A stretch of 64,000 nt of DNA from an uncultured Christensenella sp. (GTDB taxonomy: Bacteria; Bacillota; Clostridia; Christensenellales; Borkfalkiaceae), in NCBI GenBank assembly GCA_910586035.1, contig CAJUHT010000004.1, positions 49,564-113,563 of the forward strand, read 5' to 3'. The position numbers and the translations under genes were made by a program. Below are positions 57,816-64,000 of the stretch, in pieces (positions within the stretch are counted from its first letter, which is position 1; each line of letters opens with the position of its first letter). The notes under the pieces were generated by a model. That model did no database searches. It was not told the origin of the DNA and saw only the letters and a list, made by a program, of their open reading frames with translations.

Positions 57816-58289
57816 TTATTTAATAGCTAAAATTTTAAGCTTGTAAGCGCTTCCGTCGGGGCAGGTTACGGTTACTACGTCGCCCTTTTTCCTTCTCATA
57901 AGCGCGGAGCCTACGGGGGACTCGGAAGAAATTTTGTTGTTCATAACGTCTACGTCGGTTACGGAAGTTATTGTGTAAACTTCCTGCTCGCCGAATTCCT
58001 CGTCGCGCACGGTAACAACGGAATCAAGGTGAACGTAGGAATTGTCGTTGATTTCTTCCTGAATAACCGCGTTTTTAATCTGGTATTCGAGTTCGGCAAT
58101 CTTGCCCTCGTTGGAGCGCTGTTCTTCCCTTGCCGCGTCGTACTCGGCGTTTTCCGAAAGGTCGCCGTGAGAGCGCGCTTCGGCAATCCTCTCTATAATT
58201 TCGGGGCGCTTTACCTTGACAAGGTTGTCGAGTTCGGCAACGAGCGCATCGTAATTCTTTTGGGTCATTACAAATTGTGAATCAGCCAT
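57816..58289 (-). CDS. greA: Transcription elongation factor GreA
   Basis: 157 aa, rescues backtracked RNA polymerase. An N-terminal coiled coil (residues about 10-75, with RIAEARSHGDLSENAEYDAA, including the acidic tip DLSENAEYD) is followed by the C-terminal FKBP-like domain (SPVGSALMRRKKGDVV). First gene of the greA-lysS operon behind a consensus promoter. Confidence 0.98.
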   Translation of the reverse strand: MADSQFVMTQKNYDALVAELDNLVKVKRPEIIERIAEARSHGDLSENAEYDAAREEQRSNEGKIAELEYQIKNAVIQEEINDNSYVHLDSVVTVRDEEFGEQEVYTITSVTDVDVMNNKISSESPVGSALMRRKKGDVVTVTCPDGSAYKLKILAIK

Positions 58290-58399
58290 TTAAAATACCT
58301 CTTTTTCAGCGCGCAACGCGGCTGTAATTTTCTTTATTTTACTTTTTTAAACACGGATAGCGACTCCGAAACGAACGGAATCGCAATACACTAAACACT

Positions 58400-58428
58400 A
58401 TTATATATTTTTCCGCCCCGTTTGTCAA
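58400..58428 (-). promoter_or_regulatory. Consensus promoter of greA-lysS
   Basis: On the minus strand there is exact TTGACA (complement at 58423-58428), a 17-base spacer and exact TATAAT (58400-58405). The leader is about 105 bases with small hairpins and no recognised riboswitch. Confidence 0.9.
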
Positions 58429-58449
58429 TTATATACGGCGGGCGGGCGT

Positions 58450-59622
58450 TTATTTGTTTAGCGAAGCAACAAAGTCGCCTATCCTGCCGATAGCTTCGGA
58501 AAGGTTCTCCTGCGAGGTGGCGTACGAACAGCGCACGTGCATAGCCCCCGCCGCGCCGAACGCCGTGCCCGGCACTACGGCAACCTTTTTTTCGCGCAAA
58601 AGCCTGTTGGCAAACCGCTCTTCGTCAAGCCCCGTCTTTGCCACGGATGGAAACACGTAAAACGCGCCCCTCGGCTGAAAGCATTCCAGCCCCATAGAGT
58701 TGAAGGCGTTTACCATAAACCTGCCGCGGCGGGCGTATTCCGCGCGCATTTCCTCCACCACCGAAAAGCCGTCGGCAAACCCCTCGGACAGGGCGGCGTT
58801 AGCCGCGTGCTGGGAAACCCTCGGCGCGCACATAATTCCGTATTGGTGAATCTTGAACATAGCCTCGTCTATTTCCGCGGGCGCGCACACAAACCCCACG
58901 CGCCAGCCCGTCATAGCAAAAGCCTTGGAAAAACCGCCGATTACCACCGTTCGCCCGCGCATATTGCCCAGCGAAGCAATTGAAACGTGCCTGCCGACGT
59001 AAGTCAGCTCGGCGTAAATTTCGTCGGAAATTACGAGTAAATCGTGCTTTTCTATTACGGGAATTATTGCAAGAAGCTGTTCCCTCGTCATTATTCCGCC
59101 CGTGGGGTTGTTGGGATAGGCGAGTATAAGCGCCTTAGTGTTTGCCGTTATAGCCGCCTCCAACCCTTCGGGGGTGAGTATAAACCCGTTTTCCGCCGTG
59201 CACTTTACCGCCGCGGGAGTTCCGCCCGCAAGCGTTACCGTGGGCGCGTATGAAACGTAACAGGGCTCGGGCACCAAAATTTCGTCGCCCGCGTCGCATA
59301 CGGCGCGGAGGGCAAGGTCGATTGCCTCGCTTGCGCCCACCGTTACGAGGGTATGGTCGGGAGTGCAATCAACGTTGAAACGCTCCGCCATATAGCGGCA
59401 GATATTTTCCCTTAGCTCGGGCAAGCCCCTGTTCCCGGTATATTGGGTAAGTCCCTTTTTTATCGAGCGGACGGCGGCGTCGCGTATGTACCAGGGCGTA
59501 ACGAAATCGGGCTCGCCAACGCCGAGAGAAATGGCGCCCTCCATCTCCTGCACGATATCAAAAAATTTACGTATGCCGCTCGGTTTTAAATTCCTTGCGC
59601 GCTCGTTTACAAAATTCCGCAT
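58450..59622 (-). CDS. Class I aminotransferase, aspartate/aromatic type
   Basis: 390 aa, PLP-dependent aminotransferase. Typical segments are GVGEPDF (substrate side, about residues 34-40), AYPNNPTGG, SDEIYAELTY and the PLP lysine in GGFSKAFAMTGWRVG (about residue 236). It belongs to the PatA/AspC-like subgroup found beside lrp-type regulators. The donor and acceptor acids are not known. It is 103 bp downstream of an Lrp/AsnC gene that probably controls it. Confidence 0.92.
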   Translation of the reverse strand: MRNFVNERARNLKPSGIRKFFDIVQEMEGAISLGVGEPDFVTPWYIRDAAVRSIKKGLTQYTGNRGLPELRENICRYMAERFNVDCTPDHTLVTVGASEAIDLALRAVCDAGDEILVPEPCYVSYAPTVTLAGGTPAAVKCTAENGFILTPEGLEAAITANTKALILAYPNNPTGGIMTREQLLAIIPVIEKHDLLVISDEIYAELTYVGRHVSIASLGNMRGRTVVIGGFSKAFAMTGWRVGFVCAPAEIDEAMFKIHQYGIMCAPRVSQHAANAALSEGFADGFSVVEEMRAEYARRGRFMVNAFNSMGLECFQPRGAFYVFPSVAKTGLDEERFANRLLREKKVAVVPGTAFGAAGAMHVRCSYATSQENLSEAIGRIGDFVASLNK

Positions 59623-59725
59623 TTTATTTAACCAAAAAATTACGTCCGCCGCGTTGCAAAAGCGGGGATTGCCCGCATACGCAGTTTACGCTTTTACTTT
59701 AAACCGCGCCGCGAATGAAAAAGGG

Positions 59726-60214
59726 TTACGGCTGAACCGACAGCCTGCCCTCGTCGCTCTTTTTCATAAGCGCGCCCTCGACCTTGTATTTCTTCAAGAT
59801 AAAGTGCGTAGCGGTTGAAAGCACCGAGTCGTACGTGGAAATTCTTTCGGAAACAAAGCGGGAAATACTCTTTAACGAGTTGCCCTCCACTATTACGGCA
59901 AGGTCGTAACCGCCGCTCATAAGGTACAAATTTTTAACCTCGCCGTGCTCGGCGATTTCCCGCGCAATAGCGTCGAACCCCTCGCCCTTCTGCGGCGTTA
60001 CCTTTACCTCGATTAGCGCCTCAACCTTGTTTTCGTCGATAATATCGCCGTTTACAATCGCAGTATACTTGACGATGGCGCCGCTCTCTTCAAGCTTGCG
60101 CACCTCTTCGGCGGCTTGCTTTTCGCTTATGCCCAGCATAGCCGCAAGGCGCGCGGCGGGTATGCGCGAATCCGCCTGCAAAATGGTGAGAATGTCCTTT
60201 TCCAATGCTTCCAT
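59726..60214 (-). CDS. Lrp/AsnC-family regulator
   Basis: 162 aa. N-terminal winged HTH (residues 5-55: ILTILQADSRIPAARLAAML, EEVRKLEESGAIVKYTAIV) and C-terminal RAM ligand-binding domain (about 68-140, with GGYDLAVIVEGNSLKSI). Such proteins respond to amino acids. Its own message begins with a perfect 9-bp GC hairpin. It is transcribed together with the aminotransferase downstream. Confidence 0.93.
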   Translation of the reverse strand: MEALEKDILTILQADSRIPAARLAAMLGISEKQAAEEVRKLEESGAIVKYTAIVNGDIIDENKVEALIEVKVTPQKGEGFDAIAREIAEHGEVKNLYLMSGGYDLAVIVEGNSLKSISRFVSERISTYDSVLSTATHFILKKYKVEGALMKKSDEGRLSVQP

Positions 60215-60230
60215 AATTTTTTACCTCTTG

Positions 60231-60287
60231 CGCCGCCGCAACTTGCGGCGGCAGTTATATTTTAACTTTTTTGCGGTTAAATGTCAA
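60231..60287 (-). promoter_or_regulatory. Promoter and 5' hairpin of the lrp-like gene
   Basis: On the minus strand there is TTGACA (complement at 60282-60287), a 17-base spacer and TAAAAT (60259-60264). The transcript starts at about 60252 directly into gccgccgca-3-tgcggcggc (60231-60253), a hairpin likely to protect the 5' end. Confidence 0.82.
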
Positions 60288-60305
60288 TTTATTGGGCGCA
60301 AAGCG

Positions 60306-60334
60306 TTTACTTTTGCCGCAATTTAAAGTAAACT
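60306..60334 (+). promoter_or_regulatory. Possible leaderless promoter
   Basis: TTTACT (60306-60311), a 17-base spacer and TAAACT (60329-60334), then exactly six bases before the ATG at 60341. Both hexamers are only 4/6 matches. Confidence 0.45.
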
Positions 60335-60340
60335 GTCATT

Positions 60341-60601
60341 ATGTTTAAAATTTGGGCAAAAATAATAACGGACGGCAAGATAGAAAAACAGCTGACCTAC
60401 GAACGGGAGGACAAATTTTCCTACTCCGATTTTTTTACTTACCTTGCCGACATCTGCGAGGGGCTGGACATTGCCACTCCCGTGCTGATTAAAACGCACA
60501 TATTCAACTACGCCAAATTCAACACCGTGCGCTTTTTACCCCGCGACTTTGCCGAAACGGTGGAATTTGACAAACTCGTGCTCGAAAATATAGTAATTTA
60601 A
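60341..60601 (+). CDS. Conserved clostridial hypothetical protein
   Basis: 86 aa, starting MFKIWAKIITDGKI. It resembles a family of small cytosolic proteins in Clostridia that share the MFKxWAK start and a C-terminal acidic or hydrophobic strand (VEFDKLVLENIVI). Function is unknown. There is no ribosome binding site before the ATG, and a -10-like element lies six bases upstream. A GC-rich hairpin follows the gene. Confidence 0.7.
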   Translation: MFKIWAKIITDGKIEKQLTYEREDKFSYSDFFTYLADICEGLDIATPVLIKTHIFNYAKFNTVRFLPRDFAETVEFDKLVLENIVI

Positions 60602-60618
60602 TATTAAAAAAACCAACC

Positions 60619-60639
60619 GCGGCGCGCCCTTCGCGCCGC
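60619..60639 (+). terminator. Hairpin after the MFKIWAK gene
   Basis: An 8-bp stem gcggcgcg/cgcgccgc with a 5-base loop, 18 bases after the stop codon. A run of A's on the upstream side makes it a better terminator for minus-strand transcription. Confidence 0.55.
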
Positions 60640-60671
60640 ATAAAATTAAGGCAACGGCGCATACTCAACGT

Positions 60672-60881
60672 ATGCGCCTTACTTGTATTATTTGTACCGT
60701 AAATTTGATTATTTTGGGCATATGCGGCGGGGTATTCGCCTTTTCGGGCTTTAACCTGCTGCTGTTTTTAAGCTTTAACAATCTTACCGCAATGCGGTGT
60801 TTTCTTGCCGTGTGCAGCGTTTCCGCGCTGTTTGAAATTTACGCCCTTTCGGTATTCAAGCCGTTTAAAGGACTTAAATAG
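60672..60881 (+). CDS. Small membrane protein, DUF378-like
   Basis: 69 aa with two membrane helices (about residues 5-30 and 40-62). The spacing and the LIILGICGGVFAFSGFNLLLFL segment resemble DUF378 (YuzA), a small membrane family of unknown function, although the usual NWG motif is not kept. The start codon lies inside the 3' arm of a 9-bp hairpin (60656-60678), and no ribosome binding site is visible, so translation may be structure-controlled. Confidence 0.55.
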   Translation: MRLTCIICTVNLIILGICGGVFAFSGFNLLLFLSFNNLTAMRCFLAVCSVSALFEIYALSVFKPFKGLK

Positions 60882-60887
60882 TCGTTC

Positions 60888-61820
60888 TCAGGCGTTGGTT
60901 ATGGTAACGCTTATGCCCGTGGAAGCGTCCTGATACGTCATCCAATAGCCGCCCCCGTCCACGGGAACGAAGCTCGCGCAGTCCTTTAAGCTGGGCGGCG
61001 GAGTATCGGGGTTTTGCGAGGGCACGCCGTAGCAGATATAGCGCGGCTTGCCCTCTATCGACAGCACGCCGAAAACGTAGTATTTGCCGTTTCCGTAGGC
61101 AATCTTTACGAACCTGCCCCCCTCCATAGCCTTTTCGAGCGCGGCTTCCTTTGGATACGCGGCGAATATTTTTTTTATATCCGCCTCCATTCTCGAATAG
61201 AAATCGCCGCCCGCAAGCCCGCCTACCGAGGGCTCGCCCCCCGCTCCGCCCGCGGCGGTCCGTGCGCCTCTTCCCTCTTTCTCGCTTTTGACAGCGCAAG
61301 CAGCCGCCTCATCTTCGCCGCCTGAATTCCGTTCCTCTTCTTTCGTTTCAGCCGCGCGTACAGCGGCACCGCTTTGAACAGAACGTTCATAATAATTCAC
61401 CTCCGAAATGGCTTCGTCGTCGTAAGCCGCTCCGCCGCGCTGGGGGCGGATGTTTTCCCGCTTGGTCATTTCCTCTTTAAGGTCGGGGAGGGCGCAAGCC
61501 ATCTGCCCGCAAGCCGCGCTGGCTATTGGCGCGACGGTGTTGTGGCAAAAGCACACCAAAAAGGCGAAGCCCGAGGATAGCGAAAACTCCGTTTCCCCCT
61601 CGTAGGAAAGCCCGTCGAAAATTACGGTGTTAAGCCCGTCGGTAATGCCGAGCACATACCTGCCCTCCGTAATGGGCGCAAAGTTAATAAGCGAAACTTC
61701 CACCTTTAAAAAACCTGCGTAAGTTTCCGCCTTGACAAGACCGGAAATATTGCCGCCGTCGGCGGAGAACCCGCTTTTGACCTGTTTAATTACAGCTATT
61801 TTTTTTATGTAAGCCGCCAA
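60888..61820 (-). CDS. Unknown two-part protein
   Basis: 310 aa, not recognised. Residues 1 to about 115 form a beta-rich domain (KAETYAGFLKVEVSLINF, GRYVLGITDGLNTVIFDG). A Glu/Ala/Gly-rich linker (about 120-205) has low complexity. The C-terminal domain (about 205-310) reads FYSRMEADIKKIFAAYPKEAAL, RFVKIAYGNGKYYVFGVL and GYWMTYQDASTG. The start is TTG at 61820 behind a GGGGGTG ribosome binding site. It is convergent with the small DUF378-like gene, whose stop lies 6 bases from its own. No function can be assigned. Confidence 0.65.
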   Translation of the reverse strand: MAAYIKKIAVIKQVKSGFSADGGNISGLVKAETYAGFLKVEVSLINFAPITEGRYVLGITDGLNTVIFDGLSYEGETEFSLSSGFAFLVCFCHNTVAPIASAACGQMACALPDLKEEMTKRENIRPQRGGAAYDDEAISEVNYYERSVQSGAAVRAAETKEEERNSGGEDEAAACAVKSEKEGRGARTAAGGAGGEPSVGGLAGGDFYSRMEADIKKIFAAYPKEAALEKAMEGGRFVKIAYGNGKYYVFGVLSIEGKPRYICYGVPSQNPDTPPPSLKDCASFVPVDGGGYWMTYQDASTGISVTITNA

Positions 61821-61995
61821 AACGCACCCCCGTTTAAGGACACACCTTTATTACCTTTATGATATGATAGTACGCCGCAAGGAAAAAATTTATTCTATAA
61901 TTGTAATTTATGGGCAAATTTTGTCATAATCGTATTTGTAAGCGGTTATAATTGGCAAAGGTTGTGTTTTTTCACTAATATTTTATTTAAAAGAT

Positions 61996-62024
61996 TTGCC
62001 AACTTGCACGGCATTTGATATAAT
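61996..62024 (+). promoter_or_regulatory. Promoter of pckG
   Basis: TTGCCA (61996-62001), a 17-base spacer and TATAAT (62019-62024) with a TGA extended -10. The leader is about 60 bases. The 170 bases upstream are A/T-rich with several other -10-like hexamers and no gene. Confidence 0.85.
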
Positions 62025-62092
62025 ATCATCGTGAAATTCTGCGGTTTTACGCCGCGGGACCCGTACAATGCAAATAATTAAGGAGATTAAAT

Positions 62093-63937
62093 ATGGCACT
62101 CACCAAAAATCAGAAGATTCTCGATTTCGTTAAAGAGAGCGCGGACCTCGCCTGCCCCGATAAAATAGTCTGGGTTGACGGAAGCCAGGCGCAAATAGAC
62201 GCCCTGAGAAAGGAAGCCGTCGTTTCCGGCGAGCTTATAAAGTTGAATCAGTCGCTGTTGCCCGACTGCTACCTGCACAGAACAAAGGTAAACGACGTTG
62301 CCCGCGTTGAGGACAGGACTTTTATATGCACAAAAAACAGGGAGGACGCAGGTCCCATTAACTATTGGCTCGACCCCAAACAGGCGTACGAACTGAGCGC
62401 GGAAATCGCGCGCGGCTCTATGAAGGGCAGGACTATGTACGTTATCCCCTACTCTATGGGCGTTGTCGGCAGCGACTTTGCCAAGTACGGCATAGAAGTT
62501 ACCGACAGCATTTACGTAGTCCTCAATATGTGCATTATGACGAGAGTGGGCAAAAACGTTTTGGACGCCTTGGGCAAGGACGGCGACTTTATTAAGGGCT
62601 TCCACGCAAAGTGCGACGTAGACGCGGAAAACAGATACATTATGCACTTCCCCGAAGATAACACGATTATTTCCGTAAACTCGGCTTACGGCGGCAACGT
62701 TCTTCTCGGCAAAAAGTGCTTTGCTCTGCGCATTGCTTCTTACCTCGGCAAATACGAGGGCTGGATGGCGGAACATATGCTTATTTTGGGCGTAACCTTC
62801 CCCAACGGCGAAAAGAAATACGTGGCGGCGGCTTTCCCCTCCGCTTGCGGAAAGACCAACCTCGCAATGCTTATCCCCCCCAAGCACTACCTTGAAAAGG
62901 GATATAAAATCGAGTGCGTGGGCGACGATATCGCCTGGATACGCGTGGGCAAAGACGGCAAACTCTACGCCGTAAACCCCGAAAACGGCTTCTTCGGCGT
63001 AGCCCCCGGCACCAACGAACACTCCAACCCCAACGCTTTGGCGGCAACCAAGCGCGGCACGATTTTTACCAACGTTGCGCTTAACACCGACGATATGACA
63101 GTTTGGTGGGAAGGGCTCAACAAGAATTTGCCCGAGCACTGCATAGATTGGACGGGCAAACCCTGGTCGCCCGCTAAGTTCGACAAGAAAGACAAGTCGA
63201 CCTACGCGGCTCACCCCAATTCGCGCTTTACGGCGCCCGCAAAGAATTGCCCCTGCGTTTCGCCCTCGTTCGATTCCAAGGAAGGCGTGCCCCTCGACGC
63301 AATCATATTCGGCGGAAGAAGGGCTTCCACCACTCCCCTCGTATACCAGTCGAGAGATTGGAACCACGGCGTGTTTATAGGCTCTGCAATGTCGTCTGAA
63401 ACGACTGCGGCGGCTACGGGCGCGGTAGGCGTGCTCCGCCACGACCCTATGGCAATGAAGCCTTTCACGGGCTATCATATGGGCGACTACTTCCAGCACT
63501 GGATAGATATGGGCAAGGTAGTTAAAAACCCTCCCAAGATTTTCAACGTAAACTGGTTCAGAACGGACAAAGACGGCAACTTTATGTGGCCCGGCTTCGG
63601 CGACAATATGCGCGTGCTCGAATGGATATTGAAGCGTTGCGACGGCTCGGTAGACGCCGACGAAACGGCTATCGGCTACGTTCCCAAGGCTGAGGACATT
63701 GACCTTACCGACCTTGACTACGAAATTTGCGAAGGCAATAAGTTCGGCGTTAAGGAGCTTAAAGAAATTCTTGCCGTAGACAAAGCAAAGTGGGCTAAGG
63801 AAGCTGAGGAAATCGAGGGCTATTACAACGGCACGATTAAGGACCGTATCCCCGTAGAGCTTACGGAATGCCTTGAAACGCTTAAAAAGAACTGCGCGCA
63901 ACCCGCCGCGGCAAAGAAAGAAAAGGACAAAGAGTAA
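62093..63937 (+). CDS. pckG: Phosphoenolpyruvate carboxykinase (GTP)
   Basis: 614 aa, interconverts oxaloacetate + GTP and PEP + CO2 + GDP. P-loop FPSACGKTNLA has Lys254, the active-site Cys is Cys252 and the omega-loop region WWEGL is followed by TGKPWSP. GVFIGSAMSSETTAAATGAVG and the PFTGYHMGDYFQHW segment are typical. The C-terminus adds a Lys/Ala tail (AAAKKEKDKE). AAGGAGA ribosome binding site. The GTP-dependent form suggests fermentation via PEP/C4 acids or gluconeogenesis. No terminator is visible before the window ends. Confidence 0.98.
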   Translation: MALTKNQKILDFVKESADLACPDKIVWVDGSQAQIDALRKEAVVSGELIKLNQSLLPDCYLHRTKVNDVARVEDRTFICTKNREDAGPINYWLDPKQAYELSAEIARGSMKGRTMYVIPYSMGVVGSDFAKYGIEVTDSIYVVLNMCIMTRVGKNVLDALGKDGDFIKGFHAKCDVDAENRYIMHFPEDNTIISVNSAYGGNVLLGKKCFALRIASYLGKYEGWMAEHMLILGVTFPNGEKKYVAAAFPSACGKTNLAMLIPPKHYLEKGYKIECVGDDIAWIRVGKDGKLYAVNPENGFFGVAPGTNEHSNPNALAATKRGTIFTNVALNTDDMTVWWEGLNKNLPEHCIDWTGKPWSPAKFDKKDKSTYAAHPNSRFTAPAKNCPCVSPSFDSKEGVPLDAIIFGGRRASTTPLVYQSRDWNHGVFIGSAMSSETTAAATGAVGVLRHDPMAMKPFTGYHMGDYFQHWIDMGKVVKNPPKIFNVNWFRTDKDGNFMWPGFGDNMRVLEWILKRCDGSVDADETAIGYVPKAEDIDLTDLDYEICEGNKFGVKELKEILAVDKAKWAKEAEEIEGYYNGTIKDRIPVELTECLETLKKNCAQPAAAKKEKDKE

Positions 63938-64000
63938 TTGAATTTAGTGAATTGTCAAACTAAGAGCAACACTTATTGAGAAATAATAGAAATAAATCAA

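Noticed and set aside
62087..63901. 604-codon open frame antisense to pckG
   Set aside because: It is a shadow of the high-GC third positions of pckG. The protein has no recognisable motif and the sense gene is unambiguous.

Overview
The window is about 64 kb of chromosome from a Gram-positive-type anaerobe, most likely a gut or rumen Clostridia. A Christensenellales-like lineage would fit but is not proven. The clues are the gene order of the S10/spc/alpha ribosomal clusters with a KOW protein between map and infA, a zinc-ribbon S14, a B. subtilis-like yaaO-tmk-holB-ricT-yabB-rsmI block, small clostridial families (DUF4250, DUF378, DUF2188, EFR1 ferredoxin), GTP-type PEP carboxykinase, lipobox surface proteins and consensus sigma-A promoters. 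Most genes lie on the minus strand.

Layout. 1-1.2 kb: the tail of an Abi-type HEPN protein and two paralogous small membrane proteins. 1.3-18.5 kb (minus): the ribosomal super-cluster. A consensus promoter at 18.5 kb drives rpsJ through rpmJ, including secY, adk, map and infA. A second promoter at 4.5 kb drives rpsM-rpsK-rpsD-rpoA-rplQ. Several spacers inside the cluster are unusually long and can fold into nested stems. 19-21 kb: a divergent EF-G paralogue. 21.1-21.9 kb: an XRE regulator, a gene remnant, and a compact locus with a 34-codon ORF facing a convergent antisense RNA. 22-25.2 kb: a metal-handling operon with a His-rich COG0523 GTPase, a second G3E protein fused to a DUF1980-like domain, and a membrane protein. 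25.3-32.5 kb: a DUF2188 protein with a palindromic operator, a PL9-type pectate lyase lipoprotein and a companion surface lipoprotein. 32.7-36.4 kb: an SbcCD/YhaNO-like nuclease pair. 36.4-40 kb: an orphan operon with a VirD4/TraG-like ATPase. 40.1-43 kb: a galactose mutarotase fused to SLOG-like and SLATT-like domains, the most unusual protein here. 43-45.6 kb: small redox and hypothetical genes, two broken genes and tRNA-Arg. 45.7-48.6 kb: pepT, mnmA and a second XRE regulator. 48.6-48.9 kb: REP-like hairpin repeats. 48.9-60.2 kb: a housekeeping block (DUF697 protein, rsmI, methyltransferase, ferredoxin, ricT, holB, tmk, decarboxylase, lysS, greA, aminotransferase, lrp). 60.3-64 kb: small hypotheticals and pckG.

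How it fits together. The housekeeping parts cover translation, secretion, transcription, tRNA modification and charging, and replication. The accessory parts point to pectin use, metal-cofactor supply, DNA-end processing and possible conflict systems. Several genes outside operons have a well-spaced -10 element only 6-8 bases before the ATG and no ribosome binding site, which predicts leaderless translation. All family calls come from reading motifs and synteny. No database search was run.
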